DNA of 33,313 bases from a virus: positions 1 through 33,313 of IMG/VR virus record IMGVR_UViG_3300009412_000015. The stretch is one strand, 5' to 3'. The notes under the pieces are model-generated. The model had not been told where the DNA came from, made no database searches, and saw nothing but the letters and a program-made list of their open reading frames with translations. Below are positions 1 to 7,578 of the stretch, piece by piece; the stretch's first letter is position 1; every line of letters starts with the position of its first letter. The translations under genes were made by a program, and so were the position numbers.

Positions 1-48
1 CCTTGAAGCCTGGAAGGTATCGTTAGCATCACGGAGAGGGGAGCTTGC

Positions 49-2481
49 ATGACGGCACTGGTAGGCGCAGAGTGGTGGCGCCTGCCGGTCGAGATGCAAC
101 AGAGGAACCAGTGGTGCATTGCTGGTCCCGATAAGGCTCCGTACCTCGCAGGCCCCAGCGGTCCATATCACGCCAGCCCAGTAGTGGGCCCATGGCTTGA
201 CTTCGAAACCGCTTGCAATTATGCCCGCCAGTATGGTTGGGGTATTGGATACATTATCACGCCTGATGACCCGTACACTTGCATTGACATGGACGTCAAG
301 GATGCGGAGAGTCTGGATAAGGAGGGGAACCCATACCCGAGAGATAAGTGGACGAGCAAGTACGACCTGGACTTCTACACGGGTATCGTTGAGTTCGCTG
401 ACAGCTATACCGAGCTCAGCAACAGCCGCAAGGGCCTACACGTTTGGGTCCGAGGGGACATTGGCAAGGGGCGTCGCGGCAAGGGGATTGAGGTCTACTC
501 CCGCGAACGCTTTATTGTCTGCACGGGTGTTCCTGTGTCGGGTGTCAAGTATCACTTGATGAACGGCATTGCGATTCCCCTGCTACACGAAAGCCGACAG
601 CTCCCTATAAAGGACGGGTCGCTCATTCTGCAGAACCTGACCAAGGAGCTTGGGCTGGCCGATACGCAGATAGAGCTGACGGAAGTTGAAGCTGAGTTAA
701 CCGATCCAGAAATTTGGGAGCGTGCAACTACGGCAGGGAACCACGAGAAATTCGTAGACCTGTGCGCGGGTCGATGGCAAGGATACGGGTTCCCGAGTCA
801 GTCCGAAGCGGACTTGGCCCTGATGTCCATGTTCACGTTCTACAGCAAGTCGAACGAACAGTGTCGTCGCATGTTCCGTCAGACTGTGCTAGGGTCTCGT
901 GAGAAAGCTGTCAAGAATGATGTGTACCTCAACAGGACGCTTGAGATCATACGGGCACGGCAAGCCAAAGAGGCGACACGCAATGACCACGGTTCCGCGG
1001 TGGCTCGGGCGCTCTTATCAAACTACAGGGAACCTGAGCAAGCGCAGGCACCTGGAGGGCTGCGAGTGGACCCGCATGTTCGTGACTTTGTTGCGCACAT
1101 GGACCAGACGCAGTACACGGAAGCTGAGCCCAACGTTGTTCGCTTCAAACCACCCGAAGCAGCAGGCCTAGAGTGGCCCCCTGGGCTCGTTGGGGCCATA
1201 GCAGGGTTCATCTATAGCAGTGCTCCCCGTCCAGTGAAAGAGGTTGCTATAGTTGCGGCGCTTGGCCTTATGGCGGGCATTACGGGCAAGGCGTACAACG
1301 TGGGGCAGACCGGTCTTAACCTGTACATTATCCTCATCGCACGAAGCGCAATCGGGAAGGAGGCAATGCACAGCGGGATCGGGCATATCCTGAGGAGTCC
1401 ATGTGGTCACGTTGTCAGCCCGTTTGTCAACTTCACGGACTACGCATCGGGGCCAGCACTCGTCAAGGGCATGGAAGGCTTTCCCTCGTTTGTGAACGTG
1501 AGCGGGGAATGGGGTCGCAAGCTGCAACGCATGGCCGAGGACAGGCGCGATGGGCCTATGCAGCAACTCCGCACGGCAATGACCAACCTCTACCAGAAGT
1601 CGGGCGCTGCCTCGGTTGTGGGCGGTCTAAGCTACTCCAACAAGGAACAGAACGTCCAGTCAACCAACGCTATTGCATACAGCATGATCGGGGAAACAAC
1701 ACCCGGCACGTTCTACGACTCGCTCACCAGCACAATGATGGAAGATGGCTTCCTGTCACGTTTCAATATCGTCGAGTACCTGGGCGACCGCCCACCTGAG
1801 AACAAGAACCAGCTTCTGCAAGTGCCACAGGACATATCGGACACCCTTGCAAGCATCGCGAGCCACTGCGCCAGCGTTGCAATGTCGCCCAACGTCATCC
1901 AGGTCAAGACGGACCCTGTAGCTGATAACATGCTCCAGGAGTTCAACGAAATGTGTGACGAGGAGATCCACAAGGCAGGGGAGGACGAGAGTCAACGGCA
2001 GATGTGGAACCGGGCACACCTAAAGGCCGTTCGGGTGGCAGGTGTTCTTGCTGCATCGGACAACCATATCAACCCGACAATCACTGTGGAGCACGCTACC
2101 TGGGCCATTGAGCTTATCAAGGCAGACGTGTACTCAATGCGAGCTAAGATCCTGGGCGGTGACATTGGTATTGATGACACTACGCGGTTCAAGAAGCTGC
2201 AAAGCGTACTCGAGGAGTTCATACGCGGCAAGGTGTCTAAGAGCTATGGCATTGACTCCCGTATGGTTGCTGACGGTATTGTTCCCCGCAAGTACCTACA
2301 GGGACGCACAGGGCAGGTTCGCTGCTTCGTTAACTACAGGATGGGCGCCACGCTCGCACTTGACCACACTATCAAGACGGCGATCGATAGCGGCTACATC
2401 ATGGAGGTCGCAAAGGACAAGGCGGTCGAGCTGTATGGGTATCACGGGCGGTGTTTCCGGGTCCTTGATATGGACCGTTAA
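49..2481 (+). CDS. Primase-polymerase / DUF3987 helicase fusion
   Basis: This 810-residue protein probably primes phage DNA synthesis and unwinds the duplex. The N-terminal ~190 residues look like the Prim-Pol (archaeo-eukaryotic primase) fold: a metal-binding DxD at D80/D82, SRKGLHVW with H131, and the GIEVYS strand supplying a third acidic residue. From about residue 375 the sequence follows DUF3987, a helicase-like P-loop region common in phage and plasmid primases, including the VSGEWG stretch that resembles the second acidic motif of that family. The expected P-loop reads AIGKE (G436-K437-E438) instead of GKS/T, so nucleotide binding may be altered. The start at 49 is supported by GGAGAGGGG just upstream. 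The first 48 bases contain that ribosome site and no other feature I can defend. Domain assignment is from motif recognition. The order of the two activities is firm; helicase competence is not. Confidence 0.8.
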   Translation: MTALVGAEWWRLPVEMQQRNQWCIAGPDKAPYLAGPSGPYHASPVVGPWLDFETACNYARQYGWGIGYIITPDDPYTCIDMDVKDAESLDKEGNPYPRDKWTSKYDLDFYTGIVEFADSYTELSNSRKGLHVWVRGDIGKGRRGKGIEVYSRERFIVCTGVPVSGVKYHLMNGIAIPLLHESRQLPIKDGSLILQNLTKELGLADTQIELTEVEAELTDPEIWERATTAGNHEKFVDLCAGRWQGYGFPSQSEADLALMSMFTFYSKSNEQCRRMFRQTVLGSREKAVKNDVYLNRTLEIIRARQAKEATRNDHGSAVARALLSNYREPEQAQAPGGLRVDPHVRDFVAHMDQTQYTEAEPNVVRFKPPEAAGLEWPPGLVGAIAGFIYSSAPRPVKEVAIVAALGLMAGITGKAYNVGQTGLNLYIILIARSAIGKEAMHSGIGHILRSPCGHVVSPFVNFTDYASGPALVKGMEGFPSFVNVSGEWGRKLQRMAEDRRDGPMQQLRTAMTNLYQKSGAASVVGGLSYSNKEQNVQSTNAIAYSMIGETTPGTFYDSLTSTMMEDGFLSRFNIVEYLGDRPPENKNQLLQVPQDISDTLASIASHCASVAMSPNVIQVKTDPVADNMLQEFNEMCDEEIHKAGEDESQRQMWNRAHLKAVRVAGVLAASDNHINPTITVEHATWAIELIKADVYSMRAKILGGDIGIDDTTRFKKLQSVLEEFIRGKVSKSYGIDSRMVADGIVPRKYLQGRTGQVRCFVNYRMGATLALDHTIKTAIDSGYIMEVAKDKAVELYGYHGRCFRVLDMDR

Positions 2482-2498
2482 ATTATCAGGCGTTACGC

Positions 2499-2527
2499 TT
2501 TACAAGCATGTGGCGTTCGCCTATATT
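2499..2527 (+). promoter_or_regulatory. Sigma70-like promoter TTTACA-17-TATATT with overlapping dyad
   Basis: A -35-like TTTACA (2499-2504) and a -10-like TATATT (2522-2527) are separated by 17 bases in the 96-base gap before the MazG-like gene. A perfect 7-base inverted repeat, TATTGCA (2524-2530) and TGCAATA (2541-2547), overlaps the -10 and the expected start of transcription. It could be a repressor operator or form a hairpin at the RNA 5' end. It would drive the mazG-rnh-thyX-ligase run. Prediction from sequence only. Confidence 0.55.
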
Positions 2528-2577
2528 GCATTCCGTGCTCTGCAATAACGCGGCACAAAATAAGAGGAAAAGACAAG

Positions 2578-3108
2578 ATGAGCATTACCCACCCAGAGTT
2601 GGTAAAAGCGTTGGCGAAGTCGGGCGCGGACATCTGTAGCACTATGGAAGCAAGCGAAGCACACATCCTCCACATGGCTGTTGGCGTGTCGGGTGAAGTG
2701 CTGGAGCTGCTCGGCGCTATCGTTGAGGACGACCGGGACAACGCCCTGGAAGAGCTTGGCGATATTGAGTTCTACTTTGAAGGGCTGTGTCAGGGAACAG
2801 ATGCAGTGATTGCCCGAACCGTGGTTGACCCTGCAACGCTCACGAAAGATCCATTCACTGACGTTCTCATTCAAGCGGGGAACGTTCTGGACACTGCCAA
2901 GAAACTCGTCATCTACAAGGACGGCTCCAAGATGCCCGCCTTGCGTATTGAGATGCAACGTTTCCGCGCCAAGTTGGACGAGTTCTACGCCTTGGCTGAA
3001 TTCACTCACGAGGACGCTCTGGCAGGCAACATCACGAAGCTGAGCAAGCGTTACGAGGGGTTGAGCTACTCCGACAACGCTGCACAAGCCCGAGCAGACA
3101 AGGTCTAA
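2578..3108 (+). CDS. MazG-like nucleoside triphosphate pyrophosphohydrolase
   Basis: The protein (176 residues) has the all-alpha NTP pyrophosphohydrolase signature: an E40xxE43 helix (GEVLEL) followed by E59xxD62 (LEELGDIE), the four magnesium-binding acids of MazG-type enzymes. The C-terminal stretch L-S-K-R-Y-E-G-L then D-N-A-A-Q-A-R-A-D-K is typical of phage members. Such enzymes cleave (d)NTPs to NMPs plus pyrophosphate. Phage versions are variously linked to nucleotide-pool cleaning or to lowering host alarmone. The start at 2578 follows AAGAGGAAAAG. It is the first gene after the promoter at 2499-2527 and sits upstream of other nucleotide and DNA enzymes (ThyX, ligase). The substrate cannot be read from the sequence. 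In a phage predicted to modify guanine it could act on damaged or unmodified nucleotides, but that is speculation. Confidence 0.8.
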   Translation: MSITHPELVKALAKSGADICSTMEASEAHILHMAVGVSGEVLELLGAIVEDDRDNALEELGDIEFYFEGLCQGTDAVIARTVVDPATLTKDPFTDVLIQAGNVLDTAKKLVIYKDGSKMPALRIEMQRFRAKLDEFYALAEFTHEDALAGNITKLSKRYEGLSYSDNAAQARADKV

Positions 3109-3112
3109 GGCC

Positions 3113-3364
3113 ATGGATAATCTGGCGGAAGCACTGGAGCATCAGGCGCGAGTCATGCTGCTTCAACAATCGCTCTACCGCCTCATCGAGCAACATGGGG
3201 GATCAGTAGAGCTCCCATTCGCTGAGGTAATGGACGGGAGTGGAATGGGTGGCGTCGCTATTGAAGTCAACGGCGAGACAGGCATGATCAAGCTGACCGC
3301 TATGGACGAGGCAACATGCGACGCCTTCCAGGAATCTCTCAAACGTGACACTGACCCAAACTAG
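3113..3364 (+). CDS. Small hypothetical protein (83 aa)
   Basis: An 83-residue acidic protein that I do not recognise. It begins four bases after the MazG-like stop codon and ends nine bases before the next gene, so it is probably translated from the same message. The N-terminal third (residues 2-27) looks helical with spaced Leu/Gln/Glu; the middle is predicted strand-like and contains several Gly (DGSGMGGVAIEV). There is no signal peptide, membrane segment or cysteine pair. The upstream ribosome site (TAAGG) is weak, consistent with coupling to the preceding gene. Codon use resembles its neighbours. Confidence 0.65.
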   Translation: MDNLAEALEHQARVMLLQQSLYRLIEQHGGSVELPFAEVMDGSGMGGVAIEVNGETGMIKLTAMDEATCDAFQESLKRDTDPN

Positions 3365-3373
3365 GAGACAGCA

Positions 3374-3796
3374 ATGGCTGAGATCCCTGAGAACGCTGTA
3401 ACCCAGGCCGACCTCGCAAAGTGGTACGAACTGGCGGACCAGCTCAAGAAAATCCGTGCCCAAGAGATGACGCTTCGTAAGAAGATCTTCGGCAACGCAT
3501 TCCCTGACCCCAAAGAGGGGACCAACAGCTACGAGCTAGGTGACGGGTATGTGTTGAAGGCGCAGCACAAGCTCGAGCGCAACATTGACCCAGGTGCGCT
3601 GGACGCACTGAAAGAGAAGTTGCGTGAGAATGAAATCAACCCTGACGTCCTGGTGCAGTATAAGCCAAGCCTGGTCCTGAAGGAGTACCGCACACTGACG
3701 GACGAAGAGCGTGCTCTGTTTGACCAGTGCCTGATCGTTAAACCGGGCTCACCCTCACTGGAGATCGTTCTCCCCAAGAGAAAGGCGACCAGCTAA
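3374..3796 (+). CDS. Conserved phage protein of unknown function (140 aa)
   Basis: A 140-residue soluble protein. Its helical N-terminus (residues 11-38, Leu/Lys/Arg-rich) leads into a segment with the look of a known phage family (KKIFGNAFPDP, then YELGDGYVLKAQ), followed by a second helical part and a strand-rich C-terminus ending in a basic KRKATS tail. I associate this pattern with uncharacterised proteins encoded beside phage replication and recombination genes, but I cannot name a function. The start has a good AGGAGA site. The stop overlaps the RNase H start in a TAATG, so the two are translationally coupled. It lies inside the mazG-ligase run, so a role in DNA metabolism is likely by context only. 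Confidence 0.7.
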   Translation: MAEIPENAVTQADLAKWYELADQLKKIRAQEMTLRKKIFGNAFPDPKEGTNSYELGDGYVLKAQHKLERNIDPGALDALKEKLRENEINPDVLVQYKPSLVLKEYRTLTDEERALFDQCLIVKPGSPSLEIVLPKRKATS

Positions 3797-4281
3797 TGTG
3801 GGTGACAATCATAGCTGACGCTTCGTACTGTCCTGAAACAAGCAAAGCGGGCTATGGTTTCTGGATTGCGTCGCAGCGTGGAAAGCATGGCGGGGATGGT
3901 GTAATCGAAGCGGACGTTGTCAACAACATTGCCGCGGAGATGATGGCGCTTCTAAATGCTTTACACGTTGCACGCAAACGGGGGCTGGTGCTACAGAGGG
4001 ATTCCGTGCTTCTGCAGACAGACTGTCAGCCAGCAATAGACGCCTTCAAGGGCGTTAGGACAAACATCACGGACCAAGAGAAAGAACTGGTGTCATGGTA
4101 TAGCGACTTCGTTACGTCGCACGAACTTCACATACGATTGAAGCATGTGAAGGGACACACCAAGAAAGCAGATGCCAGATTCGTAGTTAACAACATCTGC
4201 GACCGCAAGGCCCGTCAGCACATGCGCAAGGCCCGTGACCGGTATCGCATCCAAAAGATTAGGGAGTTCCTCCATGGTTAA
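3796..4281 (+). CDS. rnhA: Ribonuclease HI
   Basis: RNase HI (161 residues) hydrolyses the RNA strand of RNA-DNA hybrids, here most simply removing primers laid down by the phage primase. The catalytic acids of the family are in order and spacing: D8 (IIADAS), E48 (NIAAEMMAL), D76 (LLQTDCQ), the flexible-loop histidine H121 (HVKGHT) and D136 (NICDRKA). Length matches single-domain bacterial RNase HI (~155). The start overlaps the previous stop (TAATG). The end overlaps the AAA ATPase start by eight bases. It works naturally with the DNA ligase at 5832-6776 for lagging-strand maturation. Confidence 0.9.
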   Translation: MWVTIIADASYCPETSKAGYGFWIASQRGKHGGDGVIEADVVNNIAAEMMALLNALHVARKRGLVLQRDSVLLQTDCQPAIDAFKGVRTNITDQEKELVSWYSDFVTSHELHIRLKHVKGHTKKADARFVVNNICDRKARQHMRKARDRYRIQKIREFLHG

Positions 4282-5095
4282 AGAGCAGCAAGAAGTCCTG
4301 GACCAACTGAATCGCATCATTCAGATTTATCGCACGTCTGAGGGTTGCATTCGTCCGCACTTTGTACTGACTGGCCCCAGCGGCAGCGGCAAGTCACATA
4401 TCGCACAGCACCTGGCAGAGGAGCACGAGGTAGACTTCCTCGAGATCAATGCTGCACAGTTGACGAAAGAAGGCACGTCCGGCAACAGCCTGTCTAAGGC
4501 GCTGTCCCCGCTTGCCAACAAGGGCAACACGCTCACAATCTGCTTTGTTGACGAGTTCGACAAGCTGTTCATCAGCGGTAACAGCAACAGCCACCTGGCG
4601 CACGAGACCACCAACGGCGTGCAGAACGAGTTCCTCAAGGTGCTGGAAAGCAAGTCTGCATCCGTGTACGGGGATTATGGCAAGTATGTTGACGTCGCTG
4701 TCGACAAGGTCTTGTTCATCTTTGCGGGTGCCTTCAACGGGGAAGAGAACCTCAACCTGGACCGCTTGCGGGACTTCGGTATCAAGACAGAGTTCCTGGG
4801 CCGCGTAGGGTTGATCTACAACCTGAAGAAGCTGTCGCTGGAGTCCATGTATCATACGCTCCTGAATTCGCGCCTGCTGGCAATGTACTTGAAGCTCTTC
4901 CCGGATGTGCAGAAGGATGTTGTGGTCAATGAGATCATGGAGGTCGTTGCACGCCTGCACGAGCAGAACACGCTTGGCATCCGCATCCTCAACACGTTGC
5001 TGAACCGCTACTTTATCAACAACGGCAAACTCGAGGACGAAGAAGTCAACCAGTCCTCATTCCAGAAAACGCTCACATTCGGAGTCAATCAATGA
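4274..5095 (+). CDS. ClpX-like AAA+ ATPase
   Basis: A 273-residue single AAA+ module. Walker A is GPSGSGKS (K40), Walker B is FVDEFDK (D93/E94), a sensor-1-like FIFAGAF follows, and a sensor-2-like GIRILNTLL is near the end. The overall arrangement resembles the ATPase core of ClpX/FtsH-like phage AAA proteins, with no zinc domain and no protease domain. It may remodel a replication or transcription complex, load a helicase or unfold a protein; the substrate is unknown. I chose the ATG at 4274 over an in-frame ATG at 4235 because AGGGAG lies eight bases before it, whereas the longer form would overlap RNase H by 47 bases. The end overlaps thyX by ATGA. Confidence 0.8.
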   Translation: MVKEQQEVLDQLNRIIQIYRTSEGCIRPHFVLTGPSGSGKSHIAQHLAEEHEVDFLEINAAQLTKEGTSGNSLSKALSPLANKGNTLTICFVDEFDKLFISGNSNSHLAHETTNGVQNEFLKVLESKSASVYGDYGKYVDVAVDKVLFIFAGAFNGEENLNLDRLRDFGIKTEFLGRVGLIYNLKKLSLESMYHTLLNSRLLAMYLKLFPDVQKDVVVNEIMEVVARLHEQNTLGIRILNTLLNRYFINNGKLEDEEVNQSSFQKTLTFGVNQ

Positions 5096-5835
5096 GCCAG
5101 CCAGAACCAAACTACACAGGAAAGGGCGCCATCGCTATGGACGTCCTCGATCATGGGTTCGTCGCCTTGCGCAACCTGTCAGGGCCAACCCGTCGACCTG
5201 AAGCCGACTTTGATGCAAGCGACGTCGACCCGGCCAACAGTGCTCGCATGTCGTTTGAGAACATGGACAGCGGCAGGGCAGAAGAGGATGACCACAGGCT
5301 GGCACGCTACCTGATGCGCAACTGGCACACGACACCGTTCGAGATGATTGAGTGTTGGATTGAAATGAAGATGCCAATCTTTGTGGCTCGCCAGTTTGTG
5401 CGCCACCGTACTGCTACCATTAACGAGGTGAGCGGGCGTTACATCACGCTCCCTGAAGAATGGTACATCCCTGAAGTGGTAGGTGGCAAACCGAAGAACG
5501 CAAAGCAGGGACAGGACGATGGGCTTCCGCAGATCAAGCAAGATGTGTTCAAGCGTAGACTTGACGACCAGTGCCAACAGAGTTACTTCCAGTATACGGC
5601 TGCCATTGCGGACGGCGTTGCAGCGGAACACGCTCGCATGTTTCTGCACCTGAACCACTACACGCATTGGCTCTGGAAGCAGGACCTTCACAACATGATG
5701 CACTTCCTGGCACTGCGCAAGGACAGCCACGCTCAGATTGAGGCGCAGAAGTATGCGGTGGCGATCCTGGAAATGCTCCGCACGTACCTCCCGCACAGCA
5801 TGGCGCTCTTTGATGAATATCGGAGGCACGGATGA
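5092..5835 (+). CDS. thyX: Flavin-dependent thymidylate synthase ThyX
   Basis: ThyX makes dTMP from dUMP using methylene-tetrahydrofolate, FAD and NADPH. The defining RHRxxSxNExSxR motif appears as R104-H-R-T-A-T-I-N-E-V-S-G-R116, with a Thr or Ala where the motif usually has its first Ser. Length (247 residues) is normal. The start overlaps the AAA ATPase stop (ATGA) and is preceded by CGGAG; the end overlaps the ligase start by four bases. Together with MazG-like and RNase H it forms a nucleotide/DNA synthesis run. ThyX uses reduced folate, so the phage FolE further downstream could also be imagined to serve folates, but its neighbours point to 7-deazaguanine instead. Confidence 0.95.
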   Translation: MSQPEPNYTGKGAIAMDVLDHGFVALRNLSGPTRRPEADFDASDVDPANSARMSFENMDSGRAEEDDHRLARYLMRNWHTTPFEMIECWIEMKMPIFVARQFVRHRTATINEVSGRYITLPEEWYIPEVVGGKPKNAKQGQDDGLPQIKQDVFKRRLDDQCQQSYFQYTAAIADGVAAEHARMFLHLNHYTHWLWKQDLHNMMHFLALRKDSHAQIEAQKYAVAILEMLRTYLPHSMALFDEYRRHG

Positions 5836-6776
5836 AGCCTATACTCGCATGTGATGTGGACGTAGAAAAGCTCCGCTTCCCCGTTGCAGCAATGCCGAAG
5901 ATAGACGGTGTGCGGGCGCTTAACGTGGACGAGCGCCTTGTGGGTCGTAGTGGGAAGCAGTTCAAGAACAAGCTGAACACAGCGTTTTATAGCGACCCAC
6001 GCTTCAACGGTTTTGACGGAGAGATGGTTGTTGATCGGATAACCGGGTACGGCATCTGCAACGAGACGACCAGCGCCCTGGGCACTATCAAAGGTGACAT
6101 CCAGACTCGCTGGTGCCTCTTTGACTATGTGCGGGACGGGTACAATAACCACAATCCATACCGCGAGCGATACACGGAGCTGGCCAGCAAGGTGCTAGCA
6201 CTGACTGAGTCGGATCCCTCGCTCAAGGACAAGCTGTGGGTCGTGCCCATGGAAATCGTGTATTGCAGGGAGCAGCTTGAAGCACTCGAGCTAAAGATGA
6301 TCAGCGAGCAGTACGAGGGCCTGATCCTGCGTGACCTGGACGGCGTGTACAAGTACGGGCGCAGCACTGCCAAGGAGAACACGTTTCTTCGACTCAAGCG
6401 TTTCATGGATGCCGAGATTGAGATTACGGACGTCGTTGAGGGTAAGTCCAACCAGAACGAGCTCAAGCGTACTGCCTACGGGTATGCTGAGCGGAGCACT
6501 GTAGCTGATAACATGGTGCCGAACGGCATGGTCGGAACCATTGTTGGGCGGGCGCTTGAGGACGTGCTGTTCAATGAGCGGGTGATAGTCCAGAAGGGTG
6601 CAGTTATCGAAGTAGCGCCTGGCAAGATGTCACACAACGACCGCCGGTACTACTTCGAGAACAAGCATGACATCGTCGGGAAGATTGGCAAGTATCAGTT
6701 CTTCCCTGTAGGTGTCAAAGACAAGCCCCGTTTCCCGACTTTTCAGGGGTTCCGCGACCCCGTGGATATGGGATAA
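5832..6776 (+). CDS. ATP-dependent DNA ligase
   Basis: This 314-residue enzyme seals nicks in duplex DNA. Nucleotidyltransferase motif I is K23-I-D-G-V-R, with K23 the residue adenylated by ATP. Motif III is FDGEMVV, motif IV is YEGLILRD, motif V is LRLKRFMDAE, and an OB-fold-like C-terminal part (about 210-310) follows. It is close to the compact T7-type ligases, slightly shorter. The start overlaps the thyX stop and has GGAGG six bases upstream. It is likely to act with RNase HI on Okazaki fragments and in recombination. It is the last gene before a 73-base gap. Confidence 0.92.
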   Translation: MKPILACDVDVEKLRFPVAAMPKIDGVRALNVDERLVGRSGKQFKNKLNTAFYSDPRFNGFDGEMVVDRITGYGICNETTSALGTIKGDIQTRWCLFDYVRDGYNNHNPYRERYTELASKVLALTESDPSLKDKLWVVPMEIVYCREQLEALELKMISEQYEGLILRDLDGVYKYGRSTAKENTFLRLKRFMDAEIEITDVVEGKSNQNELKRTAYGYAERSTVADNMVPNGMVGTIVGRALEDVLFNERVIVQKGAVIEVAPGKMSHNDRRYYFENKHDIVGKIGKYQFFPVGVKDKPRFPTFQGFRDPVDMG

Positions 6777-6790
6777 ATCGTAGAAATATC

Positions 6791-6819
6791 TTGTGTTTAA
6801 CGTGGCGGGCCTGTAGCAT
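6791..6819 (+). promoter_or_regulatory. Weak candidate promoter before the Sak4-like gene
   Basis: The gap after the ligase gene holds TTGTGT (6791-6796) and TAGCAT (6814-6819) at 17-base spacing, followed by an excellent AGGAGG ribosome site (6838-6843). Both hexamers are poor matches, so this is only a candidate for a second start of transcription for the recombination genes. Confidence 0.25.
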
Positions 6820-6849
6820 TATTTGGGCAATTACAAAAGGAGGGCGTTC

Positions 6850-7575
6850 ATGCCTTTGAACTTCACAACATCGGAACAGGCTTCCCAAGTGGCAGGGGTC
6901 AAGACGCTCATCTACGGCGGCTCTGGTATGGGTAAGACTGTTCTCTGCGCTACTGCGCCAGCCCCGATTGTGCTATCCGCCGAGTCCGGTCTGTTGTCCC
7001 TTCGCAAGAAGAACCTTGAACGCTTGTTCGGGGTTGGGAACCAGATGGTGACGTACAACGTTCCCGTCATACAGATCAACACAGTGGATGACCTTGCCGA
7101 CGCCTATAACTGGTGTTATCAAAGCCACGAGGCCCGCCAATTCCAAACAATCTGCATCGACTCGCTATCAGAGATAGGCGAGACTGTGCTCAACAATGCC
7201 AAGCGCCAAGTGAAAGATCCCCGCCAGGCGTATGGCGAACTCATTGAGAAGATGGAAACCACAATACGCTGGTTCCGTGACCTACCCGGAAAGCACGTCT
7301 ACATGGCTGCCAAGATGGAGCCTGTGAAAGACGAAATGTCTGGTGTGGTCAAGTACGGCCCTTCTATGCCTGGTTCAAAGCTGGGTCCGAAGCTCCCGTA
7401 CTTCTTCGACGAGGTGTTCCGTCTTGGACTAAACAAGACGCCACAAGGCGAGAGCTACAGGTTTCTGCAGACTCAGCCTGATTTGCAATACGAGGCCAAA
7501 GATCGGTCAGGATCATTGGAAGCCCTCGAACCTCCATTTCTGACCAGTGTCTTCAACAAAATCCTAGGAGATTAA
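6850..7575 (+). CDS. Sak4-like RecA-fold ATPase (recombination)
   Basis: A 241-residue P-loop ATPase of the phage AAA_24/Sak4 type, a RecA-like core thought to promote single-strand annealing together with a phage SSB. Walker A is GGSGMGKT (K29), Walker B is TICIDSLSE, and a motif-like AAKMEP follows at the place of the RecA-core third strand. The ATG at 6850 was chosen because AGGAGG lies six bases upstream; a longer reading from the TTG at 6823 would place that ribosome site inside the gene. The next gene, three bases downstream, is a DUF669 protein, the usual partner of such ATPases, and an exonuclease follows. That gives a recognisable ATPase, SSB-like, exonuclease recombination set. Confidence 0.82.
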   Translation: MPLNFTTSEQASQVAGVKTLIYGGSGMGKTVLCATAPAPIVLSAESGLLSLRKKNLERLFGVGNQMVTYNVPVIQINTVDDLADAYNWCYQSHEARQFQTICIDSLSEIGETVLNNAKRQVKDPRQAYGELIEKMETTIRWFRDLPGKHVYMAAKMEPVKDEMSGVVKYGPSMPGSKLGPKLPYFFDEVFRLGLNKTPQGESYRFLQTQPDLQYEAKDRSGSLEALEPPFLTSVFNKILGD

Positions 7576-7578
7576 ACA

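Noticed and set aside
2521-3114. 197-residue minus-strand ORF opposite the MazG-like gene
   Set aside because: The plus frame has the MazG acid motifs and a ribosome site; the antisense frame has neither.
4235-5095. Longer start for the AAA ATPase at 4235
   Set aside because: It would overlap RNase H by 47 bases and lacks a ribosome site, while 4274 has AGGGAG at good spacing.
6823-6850. TTG start for the Sak4-like protein at 6823
   Set aside because: It would place the AGGAGG site inside the coding sequence; ATG 6850 follows that site ideally.
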